Positions 17,195 to 24,926 of a stretch of 64,000 bases of DNA are shown here, in pieces. Origin of the DNA: Algivirga pacifica (GTDB taxonomy: Bacteria > Bacteroidota > Bacteroidia > Cytophagales > Flammeovirgaceae); assembly GCF_039543525.1 (NCBI RefSeq), contig NZ_BAABJX010000004.1, positions 1 through 64,000 of the forward strand, written 5' to 3'. The position numbers and the translations under genes are program-made. Numbering within the stretch: position 1 is the first letter of the stretch; each line of letters starts with the position of its first letter. The notes beneath the pieces were generated by a model. That model did not search any database and was not told the DNA's origin. It saw nothing but the letters and a program-made list of their open reading frames with translations.

Positions 17195-18889
17195 ATGAAA
17201 ATACGCAATAATTTAACTAGACATCTCCATGTCAATACCCAAGTCTTTTTATACTGCTCCTTACTCTTTATTTTCATTAGTAATAAGGGTATTTGTAATT
17301 ATGACACTGTAAATAAGGGTACTTTTTTTGAAAAAAATATAAAAAACAAACCTATAGACCTTATAGAAATAATCCAACTTGCAGATCAAGTTAAGTTCAG
17401 TTCTCCTGATAGTGCCCTAAACTTGTATACGCAAGCCTACCAACAGGCCTATATCAGTAAGGATAGTACCTCATTGGTGAGCGCATTAGTAGGTAGGGCA
17501 CAACTTCAAGCACACCATGGGCAATTTGGGGATGCTTATGACGATTATTGGAATGCACTTTTTATCGCTGATGCTACTAATAATAATTCCCTAAGAGTAT
17601 TAGTATATCATGGTCTAGGATGGTTATATAGTTTTTATGAGCGGGAAGAACTCTCTAAGAATTACTTTAATCAGGCGATACAATTATTAAAAGCAGATGA
17701 AAGTATTCAACGGTTGTTGTTAGTAGACAATTACTATGCGTTAGCGACTTTAGCCAGGAAAAAACAAAATACGGCACTGGCTCGCACCTACTTAGACAGT
17801 TGTCTTCAAGTGAAGAAAAAGTACCCTAATATACAAAATGACAACTCCTTTATTAATGCAGAATTCGGATATAATGCCTATATCGATGGACATTATCAGC
17901 AAGCCTTGACCACTCTCATTCCACTAGAACAGTTTTTCACAGAAACCTCTCCCAGTTATCTGGTGATCTACCATTATTTTATGGGGTTAATACACCGCAA
18001 ACTTGGTCAATCAAAAAGTGCAGAGATTTCTCTAAAAAAGGCTTTAAAAGAAAGTAAGCTCTACAAATCTCACGCCGACCTTATCCCATTGATTTACGAA
18101 GAACTTTCTCAGCTTTTTCTGGCTTCGAACAAAAATAAAGAAGCCTATGCCATGCTTATCCAAGCCAAGCAATTCAATGAAAGCTTTTACGGAAGCCGTA
18201 ACTCCAAAAACCAAAAAATACTAGAGATTAAAGACTTGTATCGAAAAGAAAAACAAAGACAAAAAGAACTGATACAACAGCAGGAGTTAGAGCGACTGAC
18301 ACAGGAGAATCATCTCAATTATTTACGTGCTCTGATCCTGTATGTTGCCCTGGCCGCTATTATTCTTGTCTCTTTCTTTATCTATCGCAATATCCGTAAT
18401 AAGCACAAGGCGAAACAGATGCTATTGATACAGAAGCAGAAACTGGAAGAAGAAAAAATGCAGGAAGTATTGGAAGTCAAAAACAAAGAACTGACTGCCT
18501 CCGTATTACAGATCATACAACACGAAGAAACATTGGCAGACATCAAAAAAAGTCTGGCTGAGCAAATCAAGAAACCCGATAGCCAAAAGCTTAACAAGCT
18601 TTCCAAAAGAATTAACCTGAATACCGATCTTAACTGGAAAGAATTCGAAGCTCGTTTTATTGAGGTGAATGGCAATTTCTATAAAGAACTCAACCAACGT
18701 TTCCCTGATCTTACCCAAGGAGATCAAAAAATCTGTGCCCTCATTAAACTCAACTTTGACAGCAAAGGCATGGCAAGACTTTTGGGCATTTCTACGGAGA
18801 GTGTACACACCACCCGTTACCGTATCCGAAAAAAATTAGGGTTGTCCAGAACAGATAATTTGGAAGAGTTTATTTCACAGATAGGCTAG
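17195..18889 (+). CDS. TPR - transmembrane - LuxR-type HTH regulator, probable agar-locus regulator
   Basis: A 564-residue protein with four visible parts. An N-terminal hydrophobic signal/anchor (about 15-30) is followed by tetratricopeptide helices (about 45-340), a single transmembrane helix (about 376-398, ALILYVALAAIILVSFFIY), a coiled-coil linker with many Lys/Gln/Glu, and a C-terminal HTH (about 500-564, DQKICALIKLNFDSKGMARLLGISTESVHTTRYRIRKKLG). The TPR domain would lie in the periplasm and the DNA-binding end in the cytoplasm. It is divergent from susC, the usual position for a specific regulator of a polysaccharide locus. It is not a hybrid two-component sensor and has no histidine-kinase motif. 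The ligand and target are inferred. Confidence 0.75.
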   Translation: MKIRNNLTRHLHVNTQVFLYCSLLFIFISNKGICNYDTVNKGTFFEKNIKNKPIDLIEIIQLADQVKFSSPDSALNLYTQAYQQAYISKDSTSLVSALVGRAQLQAHHGQFGDAYDDYWNALFIADATNNNSLRVLVYHGLGWLYSFYEREELSKNYFNQAIQLLKADESIQRLLLVDNYYALATLARKKQNTALARTYLDSCLQVKKKYPNIQNDNSFINAEFGYNAYIDGHYQQALTTLIPLEQFFTETSPSYLVIYHYFMGLIHRKLGQSKSAEISLKKALKESKLYKSHADLIPLIYEELSQLFLASNKNKEAYAMLIQAKQFNESFYGSRNSKNQKILEIKDLYRKEKQRQKELIQQQELERLTQENHLNYLRALILYVALAAIILVSFFIYRNIRNKHKAKQMLLIQKQKLEEEKMQEVLEVKNKELTASVLQIIQHEETLADIKKSLAEQIKKPDSQKLNKLSKRINLNTDLNWKEFEARFIEVNGNFYKELNQRFPDLTQGDQKICALIKLNFDSKGMARLLGISTESVHTTRYRIRKKLGLSRTDNLEEFISQIG

Positions 18890-18899
18890 TTGTGAATGA

Positions 18900-18943
18900 T
18901 GAGTTATGAGTTAGTCTTGGAAAAAATTAAAACTCATAACTCA
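18900..18943. terminator. Hairpin after the regulator gene, built from heptamer-like repeats
   Basis: A 13-bp perfect stem, TGAGTTATGAGTT against AACTCATAACTCA, around an 18-nt loop that starts 10 bases after the TAG stop. The left arm is a near-double GAGTTAT heptamer. A T-tract is lacking, so terminator activity is uncertain. Confidence 0.5.
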
Positions 18944-18952
18944 CTATTAGAC

Positions 18953-19194
18953 TTTATCACGGTTAATTTAGTGTAAGCAGAAAACTCTGAGCTCTTAAAA
19001 TAGGTCAGTGATACGCTATAGCTTTTATAATTTTGAATGATCAATGATTAATTTTCAATAATTAACACACTCTAGGACTAGTTCAGCAGCCTTTTTGAGT
19101 GATTCATTTTAATTAAAAATTGATCATTGAAAATTACCCCACTCTAGAAGCAGTTCAGAGGCTTTTTTACTCACAGACAATTAACCGTGATAAA
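18953..19194. repeat. MITE-like element with 16-bp perfect terminal inverted repeats
   Basis: TTTATCACGGTTAATT at 18953-18968 recurs inverted and exact at 19179-19194. Inside are a second inverted pair (AATGATCAATGATTAATTTTC type) and a direct repeat of about 30 nt that starts CACTCTAG and contains AGTTCAG. The element is about 242 bp, AT-rich and noncoding. It fills the 318-bp gap between the regulator and the first agarase gene, which converge here. Confidence 0.68.
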
Positions 19195-19207
19195 CTCTAT
19201 TAAATTA

Positions 19208-20968
19208 CTATTGAATCAGTAGCCGCTCTACTACTCGATCATGTCCTGAGTTTACTTCTACCCAATACATCCCTTCCTTTAGTCCTTTCAAATTCAAAAC
19301 ATTACCATTGACAGGAATATTTACTTTAGCACCTAAGGCATTATAAACTTGTACGTGGTCGATAATAGGAAGTCCTATAATTTGGCAATGATCAGAAGCT
19401 GGGTTGGGAACGATCTTCAGGGTTTTCAGATGCATCTCCTGAGCTTTTCGTGCACTCCCATTCGTACTATTCAGTACAACTTTATCCAGATTCCATTGCC
19501 AATCGTTACTGCCAGAAGCAAAGACCCGAAGTGTATGTTGTCCAACGGAAAGCGTTTTCTTTCCATAAGCCTGCAGTGTCGTATAGGCATTCCAGTCACC
19601 TGTATTGGGAACATTATCCTGGGAAACACCCTGCCCGTCAATTACCAATTCAATTTGGGCGTTGGCCATAGGGGTAGCGATGGTATAGGAAAAAGCATAT
19701 TCACCTGCCTGCGTAACATAAAACGTATAATCTGCCCAATCTTCCCTATTTACCCAATTAATACCAAACCCTGTGCTATTGACACCATAGGGTACATGCC
19801 CATCGTTGAAAGTTCCACTACTCTCTATAAAGTCTTCCGCTTCAATGGTAATGCTACTAGAGGTGTTTTCTTCTTGCGCTACAGGCTTATACACCCTGAT
19901 CCAATCCACCTTCATTGTATTCTTTGCTGGATTACTCAAATCAGCATCACTTGGTGTTCGGTCATCTGCCACATGCCAGTCTTGAGACTCTACATTAATG
20001 ATAATATCCAACTCCTTCGTGAAGCCATTTCCCCCTTGGAAATTATATGGATCAATCACACTGACAGAGGAAGCATTACTGGCCGATTGAAGCATTTGAA
20101 AATTATAATTACTACTACTAGCGTGATTGACCACAGCCTGATACCCTCCATCAAATACTAAATTTCCATTAGCCATAGTCGGATAAGTATAGTACCACGT
20201 ACTGCCTTTCTTGGTTGCAAAAGCCTTATCATATAAAACCCTGACCAACTCTCCATCAATATAGTACTCAAAATGGGTTGGACTAATCCAATTCACCCCT
20301 ATACGTACATATTTGCGGCTTCCATTATTCCAGCAATATGTCCCCCAACTACTCACACCATCCTTAGCCCACCAACTATTATAATCTCGAGGCTGATAAT
20401 CAGTAAACGGATTACGAATAAAGGAATGATGGCTTAAGTGAATGAACTGAGAAAAAAACTCATTTCCACTGCCAGCACCACCATAACATTCAATAATATC
20501 AATTTCCTGGGTATCATCCGGGCTAAGCAACCACACATCCGAAGCCAACGCAATATCCGCAACACTCACACTGGCCTCTACAAAAACAGGGTACTTCACC
20601 TTAGTATTTGACGTTATACAACCTGCATTCACTCCCGGAACTCCCATCTTTGCTGTGCTTGGATTTCGGGATGAACGTAATACAAGGTTATCCCCATCCA
20701 CTGACACGTGGTTGTGTTGCCAGTAGGTCGTCCCTGGACCATCCCATTGGTTATGATAAAAGTTATACCATTTGTTGGAGCCAAAGTTAGTTCGCTGTGT
20801 TGTTTCATTGAAGGTATAATTGAAATCATCGGACGGTACCGTTTGCAACTCCCATTGCTTTCCATTTCCGGCATCAGGAGCTATCGGTATACCACTCCAC
20901 TCTTGCGCAAATGCTGTAGTCAACCATCCTATACTATAAAAAAGGATTACTAATAATCTAGTTCTCAT
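19208..20968 (-). CDS. Secreted GH16 beta-agarase with CBM6 and T9SS sorting domain
   Basis: A 586-residue endo-agarase. It has a signal peptide (MRTRLLVILFYSIGWLTTAFAQ), a GH16 catalytic domain (about 25-365) with the E-I-D-x-x-E motif at Glu155 (nucleophile), Asp157 and Glu160 (acid/base), a CBM6 (about 373-500, starting ITIEAEDF and containing GINWVNREDWADY), and a C-terminal type IX secretion sorting domain (VPNPASDHCQI to VVERLLIQ). It cleaves beta-1,4 bonds in agarose outside the cell. The WLLSPDDTQEIDI context fits beta-agarases better than laminarinases or kappa-carrageenases; porphyranase activity cannot be excluded. Its catalytic domain is clearly paralogous to the divergent neighbour. 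Confidence 0.9.
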   Translation of the reverse strand: MRTRLLVILFYSIGWLTTAFAQEWSGIPIAPDAGNGKQWELQTVPSDDFNYTFNETTQRTNFGSNKWYNFYHNQWDGPGTTYWQHNHVSVDGDNLVLRSSRNPSTAKMGVPGVNAGCITSNTKVKYPVFVEASVSVADIALASDVWLLSPDDTQEIDIIECYGGAGSGNEFFSQFIHLSHHSFIRNPFTDYQPRDYNSWWAKDGVSSWGTYCWNNGSRKYVRIGVNWISPTHFEYYIDGELVRVLYDKAFATKKGSTWYYTYPTMANGNLVFDGGYQAVVNHASSSNYNFQMLQSASNASSVSVIDPYNFQGGNGFTKELDIIINVESQDWHVADDRTPSDADLSNPAKNTMKVDWIRVYKPVAQEENTSSSITIEAEDFIESSGTFNDGHVPYGVNSTGFGINWVNREDWADYTFYVTQAGEYAFSYTIATPMANAQIELVIDGQGVSQDNVPNTGDWNAYTTLQAYGKKTLSVGQHTLRVFASGSNDWQWNLDKVVLNSTNGSARKAQEMHLKTLKIVPNPASDHCQIIGLPIIDHVQVYNALGAKVNIPVNGNVLNLKGLKEGMYWVEVNSGHDRVVERLLIQ

Positions 20969-21491
20969 TTAGTAAGTATTTGTTTTGGTAAATAATCATT
21001 CAGATAAATATGCCATTGCTTTGGAAGGAGCAATGGCATTTATGTGTTTGTTCATCTGTTATCTATTCATAGGCATGAATGTTTATACGTATAACATCCG
21101 TTAAAAGCAGTAAACGTCACTTATCAAAGAAGTTGTTTGCAGACACTTTCATCATAAATTTAATCAGGATGATTTCGATAAGTGTACCCTTTACAATTCA
21201 AACTTGGTAAGAAGTCGATGATATCCCAAGATTACCTACTAGACAAAAACTGTATCCTCCCTCATTTATCCTTCGTTGAGTAATTGTTGAGTCAATACTC
21301 ACCTCATCTTCTATCCCAGTAGAAACTCAACACATAAGCACTAAAAAAGCTTTTGAGGTGCTTTTTAACTGAACTTTAACTGAACATACCATTTAAATGA
21401 CTATTCTCTCTAAGTATAATTCAATTCTATACCGCATATTTGAGTTATGAGTTGCCTTAACACAAACGAAATACATACAGATCAACTAACC
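20969..21491. promoter_or_regulatory. Shared divergent intergenic region of the two agarase genes
   Basis: This AT-rich region of about 0.5 kb lies between the two start codons. It holds an 11-bp perfect hairpin at 21010-21039 (ATGCCATTGCT / AGCAATGGCAT, 8-nt loop), which on the minus strand sits 40-70 nt upstream of the CBM6-agarase start and is probably in its leader. A second terminator-like hairpin (AAGCAC ... GTGCTTTTTA) lies around 21338-21366. Both promoters must be here. I found no convincing coding sequence; the in-frame codons between 21447 and 21492 look like an upstream extension of the second agarase and not its true start. Confidence 0.55.
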
Positions 21492-22865
21492 ATGAGAATG
21501 AAAAAGATTCTATTACCAATACTACTTGTCTTTACTGTACACTGTGGCTACGCTCAAGACTGGAAAGACATTCCTGTTCCTGCGCCTGCGGGCGAGCAAA
21601 TGATGTGGGAATTACAAGAAAAACCATCCGACGATTTCAACTATACGTTTTCTGCAACCAATGAGAAGGTCAACTTTGGAGGTGATAAATGGTATAACTT
21701 TTACCACAACCAATGGAATGGACCAGGAACCACTTATTGGCAATATGACCATGTTACGGTCGATGGCAATGATCTTGTATTGAGAGCCTCACGAAACGAC
21801 AATACCGCTAAAATGGGGGTTCCTGGAGTGAATGCAGGCTGTATAACGTCAAATACTAAAGTGAAGTACCCTGTATTTGTAGAAGCGCGTGTGAGCGTTG
21901 CGGATATTGCGTTGGCTTCGGATGTGTGGTTACTCAGTGCAGATGACACCCAAGAAATTGATATGATTGAATGTTATGGTGGTGCTAATAATGGCAATGA
22001 ATTCTTCGCACAATTCATTCACTTAAGCCATCATTCCTTTATTCGTAATCCATTTACGGATTATCAACCAAGGGATCGTAATAGCTGGTGGCGAAAAGAA
22101 GGAGTTAATAGCTGGGGAGAATACTCTTGGAACAATGGTGAACGACAATATGTACGCATAGGAGTAAACTGGATTAGCCCATTCCACTTTGAGTACTATA
22201 TCGATGGAGAATTGGTCAGGGTTTTATATCATAAGGCTTTTGCCAATAAAATCAATGGACAATGGGAATACAGCCACCCTTCCATGACCAATGGCCAACT
22301 AGATTTTGACGGAGGGTACCAAGCTGTCACGATTCATTCCAATAGTTCCACTTATGATTTTAAGCGACTCCAATCGGCTAGCGATGCTTCCAGTGTCAGT
22401 GTGATTGACCCTTTTCAGTATCAGGAAGGAAATGGATTCACCAAAGAACTGGATATTATCATCAATATGGAGTCTCAGGATTGGCATGTAGAGGCTGGGC
22501 GCACACCCACCGATGAAGACTTGGCAGACCCTGCGAAAAATAGTATGAAAGTGGATTGGTTAAGGGTTTACAAGCCAGTGGAAGACCCTAACTGGGTAGA
22601 TTCTACCATCACTTCTATCAAAAAAATTCCAACAGCTACTATCAAGGTATATCCCAATCCATCCAGCGAATTGATTCATATACAATCTGATAAATCAATA
22701 ATTCATATTTCGCTTTATACTTTAGAAGGGCAATTGATCCAGTATGAAGCAAAAAAAGGTTTTCAGACAAACTTTTCTCTAAATAGGGTCAATAAAGGGT
22801 TGTATTTACTTCAAATAGAATTAGAAAATGGACAGAAAGTTCATCGAAAAATCCATAAGAAATAA
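21492..22865 (+). CDS. Secreted GH16 beta-agarase with T9SS sorting domain
   Basis: A 457-residue endo-agarase, paralogue of the divergent gene but without the CBM6. The start at 21492 gives a clean signal peptide (MRMKKILLPILLVFTVHCGYAQ); the longer reading from 21447 adds 15 polar residues ahead of it. Catalytic residues are Glu155, Asp157 and Glu160 in QEIDMIE. Long stretches match the first agarase, for example GVPGVNAGCITSNTKVKYP and HLSHHSFIRNPFTDYQPRD. A short T9SS type A domain closes the protein (VYPNPSSELIHI ... KIHKK). The stop codon lies inside the 52-bp palindrome that follows. Confidence 0.9.
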   Translation: MRMKKILLPILLVFTVHCGYAQDWKDIPVPAPAGEQMMWELQEKPSDDFNYTFSATNEKVNFGGDKWYNFYHNQWNGPGTTYWQYDHVTVDGNDLVLRASRNDNTAKMGVPGVNAGCITSNTKVKYPVFVEARVSVADIALASDVWLLSADDTQEIDMIECYGGANNGNEFFAQFIHLSHHSFIRNPFTDYQPRDRNSWWRKEGVNSWGEYSWNNGERQYVRIGVNWISPFHFEYYIDGELVRVLYHKAFANKINGQWEYSHPSMTNGQLDFDGGYQAVTIHSNSSTYDFKRLQSASDASSVSVIDPFQYQEGNGFTKELDIIINMESQDWHVEAGRTPTDEDLADPAKNSMKVDWLRVYKPVEDPNWVDSTITSIKKIPTATIKVYPNPSSELIHIQSDKSIIHISLYTLEGQLIQYEAKKGFQTNFSLNRVNKGLYLLQIELENGQKVHRKIHKK

Positions 22866-22912
22866 ATGATGGTAGAGGCAGCCTAATTAGGCTGCCTCTA
22901 CCATCATTTATT
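22861..22912. terminator. Perfect 52-bp palindrome, bidirectional terminator between convergent genes
   Basis: Bases 22861-22886 are exactly complementary to 22887-22912 with no loop spacer. The arms contain GGTAGAGGCAGCCTAA. The TAA of the agarase (22863-22865) and the TAA of the acyltransferase (22908-22910) fall at mirror positions within the palindrome. A GC-rich stem flanked by A/T-rich ends would serve as a terminator in both directions. Confidence 0.85.
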
Positions 22913-23465
22913 CCACACCTTTCTCCGGATGCTTTCCTTGCAATGGACGATAAAAATCTTTTAATACAGTCATATCTTGTTCCATATCTCCAGATGGATA
23001 AAAAGGCTCATCGATAATCACTCTTTTGGTAGCGAAATCCAACCCTACGGGAATCATGGGAATGCCCGCCCTCATACAGATTCGATAAAACCCGGTTTTC
23101 CACTTAGATACTTTACTTCTGGTCCCTTCCGGAGTAATGGCCATACGAAACTCTTCATGAGTCTGAAACATTTCTACGACCTGATCCGTCAGGTTATTTT
23201 TTTTACTTCGATCTACTGGATGTCCTCCTGTTTTCTTCAGAAAACTCCCTAAAGGCCAAAAGAATAAGTCTTTTTTAATTAAGAAATCAATTTTAAGCCC
23301 AGTCAATGCTCTGGCAGGAACCCCCACATAGAAATCCCAAAAGCTTGTATGAGGGCCAAAAAGAACCACAAACTTTTTTTGGTCTTTGGGAAATTCTCCT
23401 TCTAGCTTCCATCCTGTAGCGTGAAACCAGCGAACCGCCAAGGACTCTATCCATGATGTTTTCAT
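22908..23465 (-). CDS. PlsC-like 1-acyl-sn-glycerol-3-phosphate acyltransferase family protein
   Basis: A 185-residue acyltransferase. The catalytic H-x4-D motif is His39/Asp44 in GPHTSFWDF, and the phosphate-binding motif is PEGTRSK. It is shorter than full PlsC (about 240) and matches the small 'glycerol acyltransferase' group common in Bacteroidota, which lacks a strong N-terminal membrane helix. It is likely involved in phospholipid or lipid A-type acylation at the inner membrane. It converges with the agarase gene and shares the palindromic terminator, so it is not part of the agar locus. Confidence 0.82.
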   Translation of the reverse strand: MKTSWIESLAVRWFHATGWKLEGEFPKDQKKFVVLFGPHTSFWDFYVGVPARALTGLKIDFLIKKDLFFWPLGSFLKKTGGHPVDRSKKNNLTDQVVEMFQTHEEFRMAITPEGTRSKVSKWKTGFYRICMRAGIPMIPVGLDFATKRVIIDEPFYPSGDMEQDMTVLKDFYRPLQGKHPEKGVE

Positions 23466-24078
23466 AATGTTAGTATTTGTAAAAAATGATGGTCATATAG
23501 ATGCTGAAACTGCTACATATCTACCGTTTATCGGTTATTGCTTATCGTTTATAAGTCATTTACCAAATTACTACGATAACCCTGTAACAGAATTCATCTT
23601 AACACTATAGTCTTAAGAGCTTGTTTGGAACCACATCTTTTGGAATAAAACTCCTCTAATTTTAGCTGAAAAAGCCCTGATTATCTCCATAATAGAACCC
23701 CTATTAGGCTCAAATCAGGCCTTCTTCAGTCAATTTATAGAAGTTTTATTCTCAAAATCTGGATTTCAAACAAGCTCTAAAAAAATAGGGTAGCGTAGCA
23801 AGTCTCCTATAAAAAGAAATCTACCCCAATTCTGATAATTGTCTAACCACAAGTATAAAGAATTTTTCCTTGTCAAAAAACCTTCTAAAAACAGAATTGA
23901 TTGCCTTACTTTGATCTATATGATATTCTCCATTAATTTGTCTTCGTTGGTAGTTAGTGGTTGGTGATTAGTGATTGGGCCTGTGGATATAGATTATTTA
24001 AAACAATCAACCACTAACTTTCAAACACCAATCACTAATTTCCAAACACTAATCACTCACCTCACTAACCAAATAAGC
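23466..24078. other. Intergenic region without a recognisable gene
   Basis: A gap of about 0.6 kb. It contains TTATCG-type words near 23525 (related to the GGTTATC heptamer array at 26141), the MITE-like element at 23616-23778, and a run of CACTAA/AACACC words at 23950-24070 with partial inverted copies (TTAGTGGTTGG against CCACTAACTTT). No reading frame here looks coding. Confidence 0.6.
23616..23778. repeat. MITE-like long inverted repeat (arms about 66 nt)
   Basis: The left arm (23616-23682, AGAGCTTGTTTGGAA...) and right arm (23713-23778) align over their whole length with roughly 75-80% identity by eye, leaving a central spacer of about 30 nt. TAA follows the element and also precedes the GAGCTTG end, which could be a 3-bp target duplication. 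The end motif TTAGAGCTTG recurs at 51755, 51842 (inverted) and 50219. Confidence 0.65.
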
Positions 24079-24720
24079 ATGAAACCAACCGATTGGCGCA
24101 ACCTTTCCGAAGAATGGAAAATCCTATTGACCGTTAGCCTTCGCTTTCAGGAAGCACAAACTCCTAAAGATGAGATCTTGACGGTATTTGCTAAAGGAAA
24201 AGAATGGACCGCAGCCAAGGTCTATGAGGAAATCCATGGACAAGCGGTGGATTATCCGCTATGGCCTGATAATATGTTTCTGAACCAATTGTTACAGTTG
24301 AAAGACCTTTATGCACAGCATAGCAGTATCGATAGCATCTATCCTTTAATGTATTTCCCACTTTTGGAAACATTGTACCTGAACCATACAGACATCAGTG
24401 AACTGGATGGCCTTATCCTTAATAATGGTTTAAAGCAAATCTACCTGGACCATACCTTGATTGACGATATTTCCTACCTTTCAGGAATGCAGCTAGAAGT
24501 TTTCTCTGCTCGAGATAGCAATATCACAGAGCTTGGTCCTTTACGTTCTCAATTTACATTAAAGCTTATCGATCTAAGAGATACTCCTGTGGATTCCCTG
24601 TTTATGCTGGAAGAGCTTCCTCATTTACAAGTATTGATGCTCAGTGAGAAGTACATAGACATGAAGCAGTTGGATAATTTCCGTGAGCGACACCCGAATT
24701 GTGATGTTCAACTCCACTAA
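24079..24720 (+). CDS. Leucine-rich-repeat protein of unknown function
   Basis: About 213 residues from MKPTDWRNLSEEWKILLT. The upstream in-frame codons (from 23971) translate the repetitive CACTAA tract and are probably noncoding. The second half has LRR-like periodicity of about 22 residues (PLLETLYLNHTDISELDGL, LKQIYLDHTLIDDISYL, LKLIDLRDTPVDSLFML, LQVLMLSEKYIDMKQL). There is no signal peptide or membrane segment, so it is probably cytoplasmic. The N-terminal 80 residues are helical and unrecognised. Bacteroidota often carry such small LRR proteins beside unrelated genes; no function can be given. Confidence 0.6.
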   Translation: MKPTDWRNLSEEWKILLTVSLRFQEAQTPKDEILTVFAKGKEWTAAKVYEEIHGQAVDYPLWPDNMFLNQLLQLKDLYAQHSSIDSIYPLMYFPLLETLYLNHTDISELDGLILNNGLKQIYLDHTLIDDISYLSGMQLEVFSARDSNITELGPLRSQFTLKLIDLRDTPVDSLFMLEELPHLQVLMLSEKYIDMKQLDNFRERHPNCDVQLH

Positions 24721-24732
24721 TCGATTATGTTT

Positions 24733-24884
24733 GTTCATGATGTTTAATTACAGTTGTTTTACAACTGTGTTCATAATGTTTAGTTGTTTATTCTAAAGGC
24801 GTAAGAAACTAAGCATTATGAATGGGCAAAACTCCATTAAACAATTTTGAGTTGACGTTAGTAAAACAACTAAACATCATGAAC
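24733..24884. repeat. MITE-like inverted repeat
   Basis: GTTCATGATGTTTA(attaca)GTTGTTTTAC at 24733-24762 is matched inverted at 24861-24884, and a second copy of the word (GTTCATAATGTTTAGTTG) lies at about 24769. The element nearly fills the 206-bp gap between the LRR and oxidoreductase genes. Confidence 0.55.
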
Positions 24885-24926
24885 GAGCGAAGCACAATTA
24901 AACAACATCAACAAAACTAAATAAAA

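Noticed and set aside
19349..20161. 270-residue open frame opposite the CBM6 agarase
   Set aside because: It lies wholly within a well-supported gene on the other strand, has no recognisable domain and lacks a plausible composition for a protein.
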